64,000 nucleotides of DNA, from contig VZSR01002364.1 of NCBI GenBank assembly GCA_013398615.1, positions 1,500,176-1,564,175 on the forward strand, given 5' to 3'. The translations under genes were made by a program, and so were the position numbers. The notes beneath the pieces are model-generated. The model saw only the letters and a list, made by a program, of their open reading frames with translations. It was not told the DNA's origin and did no database searches. This DNA is from Brachypodius melanocephalos. Its lineage: Eukaryota > Chordata > Aves > Passeriformes > Pycnonotidae. Positions 13,389 through 27,000 of this stretch are shown in pieces. Numbering within the stretch: position 1 is the first letter of the stretch; every line of letters begins with the position of its first letter.

Positions 13389-16300
13389 CTTAAATGGATG
13401 TATAATGAATACTTATTTAGATGTCATAAAAAATAAACCCACAAATTCAGTCACAGATATACCCAGTGGAGTAATTATTGAGATGAAAAGCCAGCATATG
13501 ATGTGACACAGTCTGGGAAGGACATGGGCCCGTATGTCACGGGACTATTCATGCATCTGGAGAGCCCAGGAAGAGTAAAATTACGTGGTTTGCTGTGCTG
13601 CCTGCTGATTTCTTCACCTGTAGCAATGCCAGCAGAAGCAGCTTGCAGAGTGGTGGGTTGTAAGCAGGAATAATGCTGATTTGAGTTGTGGGGAGTGGGG
13701 TTGGAGGGGGGATTTTCAGCATCTGTTAATGTTTTGTCCGGCGTAGGTGCTGTATTCGTCTGAGTGATTTACTTGATGTTAGGAACTGGATGTTTTTCCT
13801 GGCTTAATGTTTAAGATTTTTACTCCATCTTCAAGGATGAATTGGCTTCTTGGGAATCCCTCTCTAAGAGGGGATTTGGAGTCTGCATATCTCAAAACCT
13901 GAGAGAGCAGGGCAGTGAAAAATCTGTGGGGTTTGGCTCTCCAACCACAGTCATTCCAGGGACTGGCTAACCCAGCCCAAGACCTTTATTTCAGCATTTG
14001 AACTCACCCCTGCAAAATTATCCTTTACCATCAAAACTGACTCCTTTCAGGCCAATGGTGCTTGTTCTGAGTTTTTTTTGAAGCAAGGTCCCAGCGTGGC
14101 TGTGCCTGCAGCTGTGTCTGTAGGAGGGCTGCACTGCCCTGCCTGTCTCAGAGGAGCTTTCCAGCAATGCTGATTTATAAGACATTGCTGTGAGTAACTG
14201 GTGTAGGCTTGGGCTGAAATACACAGTTAACATGTCTGTTCCCTAGCAAGACATCCTAAATCAAGCCCCCACTACCTGTTCAACCCTCCTCGGTATCATC
14301 TGTGTTGCTCATTCTTGCTTATTTAATCTCTCCCTTTTAAAGCCATGGTGAAATTTGCTGTCTGATGGGTCAGGACAGGGTGCAAGCCCAGGGTTGAGCA
14401 GTCCCAGGGAGCAGCACTGGGCTGCTGTGTGCACAGCTGGCAGGGCAAGGGGCAGCACTCATCCCCTGACTTACACAGATCCACTGCCTTGGAAGTGCTG
14501 CGGTAACTGTGGGTGTGGGGGTGGGAGTGCTGAGTGGTACCTGAGCAAGCCAAATCAGAGCCTGGATAATGCTCTTGTTTCATGCAGGGTGTGAGGAACT
14601 GGAAATTAAAGGTTTGTACCTGAGGGGCTCTAAAATGAGAACCACTGGTGGTAAGGGCAGTTTAGTAAAGCCAAGTATTTATCTGATAAACAAGGTTCTT
14701 CTAGAAGTGTATGAAGGTTACATTGTCCCTTCTGATTCCTGAACCCTTGTCATAAATGCATTAAATGTGACAGATCTTACATTACTGTCATGATCTCACA
14801 AAGCAGTCATTGCTCAACTGCCTTATGGGATTTCATTCTGGGTCTTTTACTTTAAACTTTTTACAAAACAGCCAAGTGCCTGATTTTCTAAGGTGCAACA
14901 TATCTTATGTTGTTTTCTATTTCCTGATTACTGTATTAATCCTAATATATGAACATTTAGATTATCCTGAAATATCTTACTGCATCTTTCCATGAGCATG
15001 CTGTTCCAAATGCAGTAATCAAATAATCTGTAAAGTGTTTCAGTCTGCCATGTCAAGAAGACTGAAAAAAATGAAGTGTTGGTGGTGATGGAGAGCGTCA
15101 GTTAGCTGGATGCACTGTTTTTGGAACAAAGGTAAAGAATAAGTTGAATTTCTTAGGTATGTGCTCTGATTCTGCAGAATGGTGGTGGACAGGGCTGAAA
15201 TAATTATTTTATCTGCTGTTGAACTGCAGTAAGGGTCAGATGCATAACTGTCACAGAGGTTTTAGCAATGCAGTGTGTAACCCCTAGCTGCTGGTTTGTG
15301 AGTTGATCAGAGCCCAGAACCTGCGGGTGAGCAGTGTGCCACCAGGAGCTGTGAAAGGGCAGGGCCTTGCCTTCAGAGTCCAACCCTCTCGGGATTTGGC
15401 AGTGGAAAAGGAGACTCTCATATTGCTGTTTGCCATGCTGTAGCTGTGGATGAAAAGAAAACTCAAGCCTTTTAGGACTGGCAATAACACCACTTTTATT
15501 AAGTTTCTATTGAAGGACTATTTTGAGTAAGATAAATTGATGGACTGAACACAATAACCTTCAGTATCTCACTTCCAAATACTTAGTAGGCAAGCACTAC
15601 TGAATAAGAGAAGGAAGCCAAGACGTAGGAAAAAGGTTACTTGGCAACATCATAGTGTTTGTAAAGAAGAGAAAGAAGGGTCAGAGACTTAATGAATTTT
15701 GATTATAGAATTTTCTGTTAGTAAGTCATTGCATGAATAGAAAAATCCTAAACCAGATGTCAGTGTCCTGCTCTGATAGGGGTTGCCTGAAGCAGAACAG
15801 GGTTTGTTTGGCTGCAAACTGCAGAGAATAGCAAAAGCATAGCTTCTGTGTACAAACAAAATTGGACTCCCCAGGGCAGGCAGTGCTGGTCATAGCTCAA
15901 GCAGAGGTATTCTGAACAAGTTCTGTGGTGATGATGAAAGCTGTTGTTCATTTTTTGTGTTGTCTGGGATAAACACACTTGGAAGTAGGGAAATACTGAT
16001 TTGAGGACCCCCATATTTTGGAAGGAAGACACCATGTAGAAAAGCACTATGGCCTCTGATTGCAGTCTGCTGAGCTTGCCAGTGCAAATTCAATTGGTAA
16101 ATTATTTTTTTCTCTGGAATAATAACCTTATTAATTTCAGACCCTTTCTGAGGAAAAAAAAAAATCCATTGATTGTTGGATTTTGTCATGGGTTTCTGCT
16201 GTGCTAACCAGCTGCATAGCTCAGGTAACTGTACCTGGTGCTTTGGGTGGACAGGAGGTACAATACCAAACCCCAAAAAGAGTTATCTATCAAGTTCTCT

Positions 16301-17810
16301 TCTCTCCAGTCCAGCTGGCAGTAGAATCTGTTTTTAAAGTAAGTGTCTTCTTGAAGAGCCTGAATTTTGCAAATTAATTCAGTGGCCCATGTCAACAAGG
16401 TATGGTACTTTTATGGTAAATACAACTTGATTGGAAAGACCTAATTATGGTACCTAGGAAAATGCAGTCTAACAAATATCTCCCCCCTACTGTTTCCCCT
16501 ACTAATATTTTAGCTGTGAATATTCTAACAAATATAATAAATAACTAATATATCTAAAAAATTCTAACAAAATTAAAATCTAACTCAGTAAATCTTGTTA
16601 GTAAGTGCATTCACAGGGACAGTTTTCCACTGGAGACCAGGACATACTCATATGGAGTCTGATTTCTGGAACCACTCTAAAACTCCCCAGAGCAGGGAAC
16701 TGATTTGCACCCTGGAGGATGCTTTTGGTCTTTCTCACCTATGCAGAGGGCTGAAGTTCAAGGCACTGGTAGAAGTTTTCACACAGATCAGTGTGTAGTG
16801 AAAAGTGAATGCTAATTTAGTTTACAGATCAGTAAACAAAAGTAATACCTCAAAAGTCAGGAATTTCTTAAGGTTTGTGCTTTATTTTCTATTACTGATC
16901 ATACATCTCATAACTGTGGGGATTTAGGACAAACGAATTCACAGTGATGTCTACTGGTTTTTCTTTTCAGTGTGGAAAACAAAACCTATTTAATTTTATT
17001 TTTACTTTCAGGCACTGGTTTTTGAATGCCTGTTATGCCAGTTTGTCCAAATAAGTCTTAGAACAGCTTTATTTTGGATGCTTTAAAGTAGCTGGAGCTT
17101 GGTTTCACTGGCCTGATAATTTGAGATGTAAGTGGACTATTATTCTGACATAACTCCTAAATACCTCAACATTTCTAGCTGAAGCTAAGCTCTAACCATG
17201 ATCAAAGTGCCACATCAATGGAATGAGTTGAAGTTTTGTGGAATTGGGATGGGATTTTCTGTGGCACTAATCCAGATACTGTGCTATTCAAGTGTTGAGC
17301 AAATCAAATTATGGTAACTCTGCAGAGAAATAATTGCTATTCCAAAGTAGGCAATGGATTGCCTTTTGCATTTAATTTATTCTGTTACAAATTAGGGCTT
17401 CTAACCACTAAGTGTGCATAAAGCATTTCTCTTACCTATTATTTTTCTCTATTCTGCTTAGAGAAAAAAGTCACCAAAAACTAAATTACCAGACTTCCAT
17501 GATGGATCACACGTATTTGAGAAGTAGCAAAATGTACATTTGCAAATGTAGCTTGCAAATAACCAATTGAACTAGATTTTTAGCACCATTGTCTGTAGGA
17601 AAAAACCAAACAAATTATTATGTGGTTGCTTAGTGTGATAGCAGATCAGTTCCTGACCATAGATTCTGGGAAGACAAGCTCAGGATTTTGTATGAGTTTA
17701 GGAAGTTGTCACTAGACTTGGTTCTGCAGTTTCCAGCCTTCATCAGAGCACTCCTGAATGTACCTTACTGTGTGTAAACAAATACTCTGTGCTGAAATCT
17801 GCAGGAATTT

Positions 17811-18514
17811 TGTCCTGGTTTAGGGCAGATTTGGGAGAAAGCCTCTGAATGGGATCCTGCTAGAAACCAAATTGAAGTGACCCCTCCCCCAACTAGTCCG
17901 GGACAAAATTGCCTTAGAGAAAAGTGGAAAAAACTGGTTATTCAACAAGCAAAGTGTTCACAAGCATAAAGAACAAATAATATGAAACAACAGAACCTCT
18001 CGTTGCTCTGAAGTGATATGGTAAATTCAGGAACTCCTTGCAGTTGGTATCTCAGCTCGCTCAGGCTCTTATCAGTTCCTCTGGTGCTGGAAAAATGCCG
18101 TCCTGGGCCCCAGGGAATGCAGGTGTGAGATCTGGGTGTCTCTCTGGGTTTTCATTCCAGAGCACGTTTGAACAGTTCCAAGAAAAAGGAAAGCACCAAA
18201 CAGTCCAGGGAGCTTCCCTGCCTCAGCCAGCTAAAACCAACTAAAAACAAAGATCCTTGTCCCGCTGTCTGTCCGTGCTGCAGACAGCACTGTCCAGGAG
18301 CAGAATGTGAAGGAGTGAGTGCAGTTTCTGCAAACAAACTCTTCTCTTTCTTGAGCTTTTCTTTCTCTTTTCTTTCTTCAAACTCTTTTCTTTCTTGCAC
18401 CTCTTTTGCTCTCCCTTCGTCCTCAGAGCCAGTCTTAAAGGTACAGGACATAATATTCAGCATAAACAGAACAGACAGGTGGAGATATAGGCATCATAAA
18501 GTCACCCTAGGACA
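17811..18514 (-). mobile_element. Probable solo LTR of an avian endogenous retrovirus (ERVL-like)
   Basis: The unit starts TGTCCTGGTTTAGG and ends CCCTAGGACA, so its termini form a short inverted repeat (TGTCCT/AGGACA) with TG...CA ends, as expected of an LTR. Its internal order (a TTTGGGAGAAAGCCTC segment, CCCTCCCCCAACTAG, a GGTGCTGGAAAAATGCC segment, a C/T-rich tract at 18341-18420, then AAAGTCACCCTAGGACA) resembles LTRs I know from bird genomes. Orientation is inferred as minus because the pyrimidine tract and the AATAAC-like element then fall where promoter-side and polyadenylation-side sequences would be; this is weak. No gag, pol or env sequence is attached, so recombination to a solo LTR is likely. 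The flanking 5-mers (AATTT and AGTAT) are not identical, so target duplication is unproven or decayed. It lies about 414 bases before an MPPED2 exon. Confidence 0.75.
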
Positions 18515-18908
18515 AGTATATATGGCCTTGAACAAAATCAGCTGCTAAGCTCAGGAGAGAGGCTGTTCCTGGCCCACCTACGAGACCTGGTATTTCATGA
18601 CCCCTGTACCTGCTCATGTATAAGGCACAGGATGTAAAACGTCTGAATTCAAGACCTTCTAAATCCATTTTCCCCAATGTTTAAGTACATTTTAATATCA
18701 GAAAGCGGCTGTGTCTTGTGTATATTTTAACCTTCCATTCCCTACCAGGTAAGTTTTTAAGCAGCACTGTGGTGCCTGCTGGGTTTTTGGCAATGTTGTT
18801 GCAGAGCATGGTGTGTGTCAATGGATGTGTGGATGCTTTTGTGGAGAGAGATCTGTGCTGATATCTGAAATAATGGATGTGAGGGTTTTAACCTTGTGAC
18901 TGTTACGA
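18515..18908. other. Short intron segment between LTR and exon
   Basis: About 390 bases of unique-looking intron, T-rich toward the acceptor. No further elements are recognised. Confidence 0.6.
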
Positions 18909-18928
18909 GATCTTTGTGTCTGCTTTAG
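18909..18928 (+). promoter_or_regulatory. 3' splice site before the first MPPED2 exon
   Basis: A T-rich tract (TCTTTGTGTCTGCTTTAG) ends in AG at 18927-18928. The AG placement is fixed by the reading frame: a G at 18929 followed by GTC GAC gives Met(split)-Val-Asp as in MPPED2. It is an ordinary GT-AG (U2-type) acceptor. Confidence 0.9.
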
Positions 18929-19110
18929 GGTCGACCCCATCCCATATGACACTCCGAAACCAGCGGGCCACACGCGCTTTGTCTGCGTCTCAGACACGCA
19001 CTCCAGAACAGATGGCATCCAGATGCCTTATGGGGACATCCTTCTTCACACGGGCGATTTCACCGAGCTGGGACTGCCCTCAGAGGTCAAGAAGTTTAAT
19101 GACTGGTTAG
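18929..19110 (+). CDS. MPPED2: MPPED2 internal coding exon (about residues 43-104)
   Basis: Seen: an open frame from VDPIPYDTPKPAGHTRF to KKFNDWL, preceded by a pyrimidine-rich acceptor ending TTTAG and followed by the donor GTAAGG. The exon is 182 bases: its first base (G) completes a codon, presumably the Met before Val-44, then come 60 codons, and its last base is the first base of a Gly codon. Known: this is the N-terminal part of the metallophosphoesterase domain of MPPED2, a metal-dependent phosphodiesterase with cyclic-nucleotide activity reported in vitro. The SDTHS motif holds the DxH ligands (Asp-65 and His-67 by mammalian numbering) and HTGDF holds Asp-86. The residues GDILLHTGDF and FNDWLGN fit MPPED2 better than the paralogue MPPED1, which I recall as GDVLIHAGDF and FNEWLGS. 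No frameshift or stop is seen. The exon is internal, so no start codon applies. Confidence 0.97.
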
Positions 19111-19116
19111 GTAAGG
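19111..19116 (+). promoter_or_regulatory. 5' splice site GTAAGG after the first MPPED2 exon
   Basis: GTAAGG follows TTAG, so the junction is TTA G|GTAAGG. It leaves one base of a Gly codon, which is completed by GA at 39020-39021. The agreement of phase between the two exons 19.9 kb apart is the main support. Confidence 0.93.
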
Positions 19117-20995
19117 AATTACTGCGTTTTGGTGACCCCAATTAACCTCTCCTGTCCAAGTGTCAGTCACTGCCTCCTAATTGAATTAGGGCACTCGAAA
19201 ATCTCCCCCCACCCTTACTTCACTTGTCCTCATGTCATGTGCTGTTTCTAGCCCCAGTACAATTCTGTTAATTAAGACAAATTTAGAGACTTTGCTGAAT
19301 TTCTGCATTACCTTGGGGAAAAGATTGTGTCGTTGCAGGACAAGAAGTGTGTAGCCCTCTGGGAGTGCTGAGGAGGTGGTGGCACCTCATACAAAGGGTA
19401 CAGTGTCCCATTAGTGGATGCTGGGGAGTTTTGTATCCACAGCCAAAACTGCTGCTCACTGTATTTTGGGTTCACTGACTTAAAGCAGCCAGTGCTGGAA
19501 GTTACGACATCCTTGGAAATGATGAAAGTCCTTCTTCCCACAATACAGCCTGACAGAATCAATAATACTGTTTGGAAGAGGAGAAATTTTTTGGGGGGTG
19601 ATATTCACATGCTTGCCCCTTTGAGTTGGAGTACTGGCATTTTAACTTTGATCATGGGCAGTCAGCATCTCCTTGGTAGAATACCTTTCATATTCTGCTG
19701 TATTCGAGAGCAGTGCCCTGACAGCATATTGATAGAATTGAGGGCAATTAAATAGCAACAGCAGAAAACCAAAATGAAGGAGGGGAAGTTGTGCAGGAAG
19801 CTACTGTTGTAAATGCCACTGGCAGGCTGGTTGTGCACTGCCAGGTCACCTCTTACTCTAGAAATACCCAGAGCTGAAGATGACTTGAGCAGCTGATTTT
19901 CAAAAAACATTAGAATGAATTTACAGCATTATATAAAAAATATTTCAAAGCATAGCTTTGTCATCAGGTTTTACTGCACTCTCTCTTGCCTGCTGTGTGA
20001 TGGCAGCACCTGTATGTGCCTTTGATAGAATCATTTTATTGCATTGGAGTTCCTTGGCTGACCTGTCACAACATACATAAGGAACATTTGGATTTACAAA
20101 AGAAATTTGAAATAGAAGAACTTCTACATTGTATGTCTTGACCTCTTTCTTTGGATTCTCTTCGTACTCTTCTTTTTACCTGACCTCCTCTGATTTCCTA
20201 TTTTAATGAGTGTTTTTTCTGCTGTGCACGTGGGAGTGGGGCTTTCTAATCGTATCACTGTAACTTAGCTTTATTGTTCTTATTTCTGGAAAGTGATACT
20301 AGATTTGATAGACTCAAAACTATCCTTTTTCTGGGCATGTAATTGCAGCTCCAGAAGAGGAACTGCCTTTTGGAGACATCTCCCTGAGTGCATTGCTAAG
20401 AGCAGTGTCTGGCCACCTGAGTTCCTCTTTGGCCCTTGACTAATTTCACAAATGCTGTTTTGATACAGCCAGACCCTGTGGCCAGTATTTGAAAACACTC
20501 AGTGCTGCAGAAAGCCAACCCAAATAATCTGCCAGGGTGCTTTCACCCTTCTGTGGGGAATCTTGCAGTGTTGGCAGCCACTTGGCATTCCTTGTATCTA
20601 ACAGGGGGTTTGTGATGATATTATTTTAGCACATAGGTCCTTGGCTTAACATTCCCAAAAGAAGAATTAAAACCCTTTGAACAGGTTGTGTTCCAGCCTC
20701 AATAATTTTCTAGGGGGCTTTCTTAGCATGTATGCATAGTTCTTGTAGAAGATAGTACAGTATTTATCTGAGAAAGCTGAAACTGGAAGCTTTAACTGTG
20801 TGAGGGCCTGCTGCTTTTGGCCTCAGGCTTTCATATTTCAGATACATAGAAAATATTTTTTTACATGCAGAGAGTCCACTTGAATTTTCGCATAGATATA
20901 TGGCAATACCAGTTACTAGGTTCCTGGCACAGGGTGAGACAGCAAATTTATTCACCTGTGGGAATGTTGGTGAATACCTGCTTCAGTGCATCCTC

Positions 20996-21025
20996 ACCAG
21001 GAATCAAAACACCAGGAATCAAAAC
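20996..21025. repeat. 15-bp direct tandem duplication
   Basis: ACCAGGAATCAAAAC occurs twice in exact tandem and is followed by a degenerate partial copy (ACAAATCAAAA). This is a simple replication-slippage type repeat. Confidence 0.85.
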
Positions 21026-24000
21026 ACAAATCAAAAAGTCAGGCATGTCCTTTTGGCTCTCTTTTCAGACTCCTATCTGCAAAATGTGTTAATTGTGTTT
21101 TACCATTTACTATGTTATTATGTACTATGTGTGTTGAAGATTTTATTTACTCTGTGTGTGAAGATTTAATACCTTCAAGGATGTGAGGTAATGATGTGCA
21201 GTAGTTAGAAAAAATACAGACCAGTGACAGGCAGGAGCAAGCAGGATTCCTTTTGCTTCCTCAGTAGCATCTTTTTTTCACCATAGCTGCTTGGAACCTT
21301 ATTCCAGAGCTCCACACTGAGACCTGCCATCAAATACAAGGTGATCCTTGTAGAAAAATGTTTTCCTGTCTTTCATGGGTCTGGTTTGCTCCACTGGCAA
21401 TTGTTTTGTGAAGCTGCAATGAAGACAAGGCATCTGTATCATTTATGTCATGAGGGAGAGAAGCCAGATCAAAGCTGGGTTTCATCCTGCAGCTTATCTT
21501 ACCTACTCTGCTGAAAAACAAGGTCTTCTCTCCATTAGAATTATATCATGGGATAACTAAAACACAGTGACTGTCCATAATTTTTTCTAGCAGTAAAGCC
21601 AAGGGGAAAGTTAAAAGATGATTATTCTGAGCTCCTGCCTTGCTTATACTTCATTGGGCATTACATATGCCAGAGTTATACAGGGCTGAGAGCACTGCTT
21701 AAAGTTCTGCAGTTTTATGTTTTTTGAGTCTTGCATCCCTTGGCAACAATTTGGGTCTTTCACCTGGGAAAAAATGTTCAGCATTTTGTCTGTCCATTTC
21801 ATTAACACTCATCCTTCTTCCTTGTCTCCACAGCCAAGCCATGGAACTTGCTTTCCACATTCTCTTTCCCACTCTCTTTCCCACTCTTCCAAGATCTCAG
21901 CCCTTCCAGCAACTTTTGCTAGTTGAATGCTTTTTCCCTTTGGCTGCTATATTTTCATTATTGGTTTTGTGTGGAAGTCATCTGGGCTTATACATTGAAT
22001 AGCCTCTGTGGTCACTTAGTGATTACATACACTGGCTGAGGTAATTTATTCACTTTGTTTTGGTGTGAACATGTCCCTCGGGTCTTGTAACTGCTGTAAT
22101 CACTTGACCTTAGGGACTATTAAATGCTTTAAACACAGTTATTTTAAATTTATAATTGTTTTCATTAAAAATCTCTTATACAAACTTAACTAATTTTGCA
22201 GTAAACACAGCATTATGTGCTGAGGAAGAATTGAGATGTTTGACTGTGCCAAATATATTTTTTACTGAATGTTTCAACTTTGTATTATTGTCTCTGTTCA
22301 TATTTTTCCCATCCATTCTCATTCAGTCATATATGTGAAATGAAATAGAAGAATATCTAATTATAGCTCTGTCTTCATAGTGCAATATTTCCTTTTCTGA
22401 GTGATGGGAAGTGATTGAATAACTCATAAGAACTGAAGAGAAAGCAAAGATAAATTCAGGCAGATCTTTAATGATTTGATATGTTTATTTTGCTCAGTTG
22501 CTATAGGCCTGATTGTGCATATCCTTGCTTGTGTGAATAATTTGAATTCAGTTCAGAAATTTTTCTTGACTAGTCCATTTTGTACTTTTTTGTTTAGTGA
22601 TTATATCATACTGTGTTCATTTTTTGGTTCTGGTTTGTTTGTTTTTCCCCCCATGCAAGGTTTTTATTATAAAGAATATTACTGCACAAGCTAGGCAAAA
22701 TCTTGCAGTGGTACACTTGGATAATTCAGTAGGTGACCTTACTGCAGGTTACTGTCTGTGGAGCTGAAAGCTGAATTTAGCTAGGTTTCTCCTGAGTTGT
22801 TCTAGCATTTAGCAACTTGACTGCTTCATGTTTTTAAAGTCTTGCTTTCGTTCTGAATGTCAATGTCTTTTAATTTCTTTGGGATTAGGACTATAAAAAC
22901 TTTGAATGGTTTAGTGGCCAAATACGTATGGGTTTGTAGGGAGGAAATATTTCTTTACCTGTAATACGTGCTTGTCTCTAGTGTAAAGATTGTTGCTGAA
23001 GCTAAAAAAATAAATCAGGGTTTTTTTTCTGTGCTGTAGTTCCTTGATCATGTTATTTGAAGTAAGAAGAAAAGAATTGTTATATGATTTTGATGCAGGG
23101 GTTTTCTTGTTACGCTCTGCATATGTGTATGTGGTCCTCAGCAAAGTATTGTCAATTATTTTAAAGTTCATTTTTTGTGTGACTATTTGTAATTGAAAAT
23201 AGCATCACCTTGGATTGCTGGTTGTTACGTGGAATAGATGACAAAATGTAAATGTGGTGTTGCTCTCAGAACTGTGGACAGACACTTGGTTCCAGTCTAC
23301 ACTTAAATTTATGCATTAATGCTGTGGAAATTTGAAATTATATTCAAAACTGTTAAGCCAGACACCTGCCAGAATGTGTTTGATATTGAAGATAGCATAA
23401 TTTAATTTGAAAAAAAAAAATGAACCATACCAGAATAGTATAATAGTAAAATCAAGCTCTTTTCTTATCACTGTTTAAAAATGCAGGGTCACATTCCACT
23501 TTTATCCTTTCTCAGTCTCTCTGGTCTGGTTTAGTTATCTGGCTTCATCTCCTCTCCAGGCATGGCTTGTTTAGAGTTTAGAGTAAGGGTGTTGCTTTTA
23601 CTAATGTACACTGAGAATAGTTTCAGTGTGATGAAGTGTTTGTTCTTGAGGACTTTTGCTCCATAAAACGATATTTCTGATGTGAATTATTTTGGCATCT
23701 GACGTCGCACTATTTTATAAAAAAACAAACCAGTAAGTTCTAAATTTCTCCAGATTCAGAGGGGTATTAGCTCAAAGTATTCTGAGGTAATTTAGAACCA
23801 GAAGGAAGCTTGTGAATATTTTAAAGTTAAATTATGGCAATAAAAACAAATCTCTTCCTTTTTTATAAATTGATTTATTTCTGATTCGTGTTTTTACCAT
23901 CTGGAGCGTATTTTGAACTCTATATTGCTCTACTTGTTATAGCTAGAATGAATAATTGACTAAACATAAAATACCATTTTGATGAACAAAACTCTGAGCA

Positions 24001-27000
24001 CTTGAAAAAAATTGCATTCATTGCAAGTGAAAGAAAATGCTGAGATAGCTTTAATCCTGTAAGTACGTGTGAGTTTTACACAGCTGTTCTGGGAGAGAGG
24101 GGAACAACTCCCTGGAAAATGTATTAGCCCAATTTTGGAAACAGCTCTGTCTTCTGTGATGGCCCTGGTGAGGAGCTTCCTTAGGCTTCAGACACTGGGA
24201 TGGGGTGGAGATATTTTTAGAGGTTGAGCTGGTGCTGAGGACTTGTGGGTTTTTTACTGATTTAGTAAAAATTTTTTTTCCTGGGTTATGTATCACACTC
24301 TGTCTTTACCATAAAGTTTTAAAATACATCTTCCTAGTTTATTTAAGGTTTATTACCACATTACTACTTAAGAATATTTCCTTTGCTTTTGTTCTAACTC
24401 CTACTGTATTTAATGTCATGGTTAAATTCCCATTTGTACTTAGTTTTCAATTCCCATATGGCCTGCCTGAATTAATAATCAGTGCTCAGTTTTTATTTCC
24501 ATATATTACCTTTTTATGATACAGTATTACTAGTTTTTATCTTGGTTTTTTTCTTCTCAGAGGAATACAAAAATAGTTTGAATGTTTCATTTTATTATAT
24601 TTATAAAGTAGTGGGAAAATACAAAAATATTGATTTTTGGTAATGGCTCAATAGTTTTTCTTGGTGTAGCAATCTATAGTGCAATGTGAAAACGAAAGTA
24701 GGAAAAAAGTACAAGATTCTCCTTTTTGCCATGGTTATTATAGCTGCTACCTCATATTTGTCCTCTGCTCTGAGTCAGATGTTAGATGCTTTGTGGGAAA
24801 CAGAACCCCAAAAGTATAACTCAGAAGGTAAAATAGAAGCAATTGGATAAAATGAATGTCAAGGTAGTAAAATTTCCACTGACTAAAATGGAATTTATGC
24901 CTGAGGAGCAGTGTAAGATCATTCATATCTGATCAGTTCTTTTTTGTTCTGCTCTTGTTATTCCTGGCAATTCTTCATAAAGAGATTTCTCAAAAGTCTA
25001 TTTTTGCTGTCTCCTAATGGTATATAGAGAAATGGAGAGTTTTAAAACTGTGTTTGCTACTAAAGTATAAAATTCTCTTTACAAATTGCCACGGTCAGTC
25101 AAACCAAATATAAAGGTGTTATTTGACAGCCATTAGAAAACTTGGCTCAGGTAAAATGTGCTTTCAAAGAGAATAATGTTCTGGAGTAAGTGGCTCTTTA
25201 TAAGTTTAAACTAATATATTCATTTGGTAATTTTCAATGAAAGAAAGGAGCCAGTGAGCACTGCAGAGTATTGCACAATTCTTGAATGGATTTTCAATCA
25301 CAATAATTGCTTGGTCATTTCTTGGATCTGCTTCCCTGGGCTGCTAATGTTGTCTTAGAAGGGGGGATGGGGTGATCAGGTTTCTTATAACAAGCTATAA
25401 CCAAACCAAATTTATAAAACCCCAAAATAATTCTTCCTTTCAATTCCCCCTTTCCCGGAAATCCACTTTGAAACAGAAAAAAGATTCATTGTTGCTGTAT
25501 TGACCAGGCATGAAACAACTAATGCCACTCAAATAGAAACTTTTATAGACATTTTCATCTGATTCTTCCTCCAGTACTGCTGCCACAGCCACATATTGTA
25601 ATGAGAATGATTTCAGTGGAGAGCAGTCGAAGGATGGATTCTTTGTACACCATCAGTTTATTTCTTCACTTGCAGATTTAATGTTGCATCAAAAATACAA
25701 AGTGCAAAAATACTTCTCTCCTACATTTTCACACCGTGCACACCACATTAACAATAGCTAATTAAAATAAGCCTTTCTTTTAGTAGAGCATCACATTCCA
25801 GGCTGCAGAGAACAATGGTTTCAGGGTGGAGGAGTTGCTGTGAGCAAAGTGGGGTTGGGGCTGGGGAGAAAGCACTGCAGATTTTAGTATAATGTGTAGT
25901 GTTCAAAGAAATTTTATTTCATCATAAAGATTAGCAGGCTGTGTAATTCAATTTAAAGCTGGTTGGCAGTGTTCTGTCTATTACAAAGCCTTTTTCTTTT
26001 TTTTTTTATTGCCACTGTTTTTTTATGCTGTATGTGACTACACAACCTAGTAGACAGCAGGAACAATCTTTGGGTTTTGTACTTCCCACCCGCCTTTTTC
26101 TTCTCTGTTCTGCAAGTTAGGAAATATGTGAGATTACCTTAAACAAAACAGTCTATCAATGAAATACCAACCGGGATTTTTTTTGGCTTGTACATTTTTT
26201 TTTGTGGCGCAACAGCCACTGAAAGTGAAGACCTGCTAAAAATGTTCGATTGCGGGGGTTGAATGAAGCTTAAAACTCAAATGTTAACATTTATTCACAC
26301 TGGTTGTGGACATTACTGTGCTGTAGAAAAGCAACATGCAGCAATTTATGGTAATGCAAGACTGGCAGACCTTTATCTTACAGTAATTGCCTATACTAAG
26401 GGTTTAATAAATGTTCCAAGAATTACTGACTTCCTTTTTTTTCTTAAAGAAAAACAGAGAGCTGCTTATTGCTGGCTATAACCAGCCTGTGTATCTTGTT
26501 AATTAATTAACCCTCTTGTTGCAGTGGGCTGAGGGTGAGTGTTTGAGCCTGGGCAAATCCTGCATCTGAACGATGTGTCTTGGCACAAAAGGGCTGTGAA
26601 AGAGAGACCACATCTCCCATCCACCCCTGTTATGCCTACTAGGAGACCTTCAAACTTTAATTGCCTGTATTTAGGGAGTATATTGTTTTTGGGGAGAAGA
26701 TGTAATAGTTGAGGGCACCACTGGTGGGGAGAAAAGGAAGAAGAGAACCCCTTTCCCAGAGCTAAAGGAACTTTTGTTTTCTTTATCCTGCTCTGTCCTG
26801 GGCATGGCAGTGAATAGTGGCACCTGCTCTGTAGGGTGGCTGCAAGACCCACAGGCAGCACTTTCAGCCCTGGTCTGGGGCTGGGAGCAGCCTCTGTGCT
26901 GCCTGACCCCGTGACACCAGGCTGGGCTCACGGGGGGGCTGCGTTGTGGTGGCCTTTCCACAGCTTTGGAAAGGGAGTTTCTCAGGACTTGTGGTGGCTT

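Larger units (their letters stand above)
6943..17810. other. Upstream MPPED2 intron or flank, block 2
   Basis: No exon recognised. Contents seen: a short perfect hairpin near 8.8 kb, a near-palindrome near 13.4 kb, small GTTT runs near 9.05 and 12.6 kb, an AT-rich stretch with repeated TTCTAACAAA near 16.5 kb, and an AT-rich candidate conserved stretch at about 8.0-8.3 kb. The rest looks like unremarkable intronic sequence. Confidence 0.6.

Noticed and set aside
18168..18548. 126-codon + frame and 103-codon minus frame (Glu/Lys-rich)
   Set aside because: Both lie within the LTR at 17811-18514; the Glu/Lys-rich minus frame is a reading of the LTR pyrimidine-rich tract.
1..18928. Search for the first MPPED2 coding exon (the N-terminal 42 residues)
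   Set aside because: No matching coding segment ending in a donor was found, so the exon is presumed upstream of the window.
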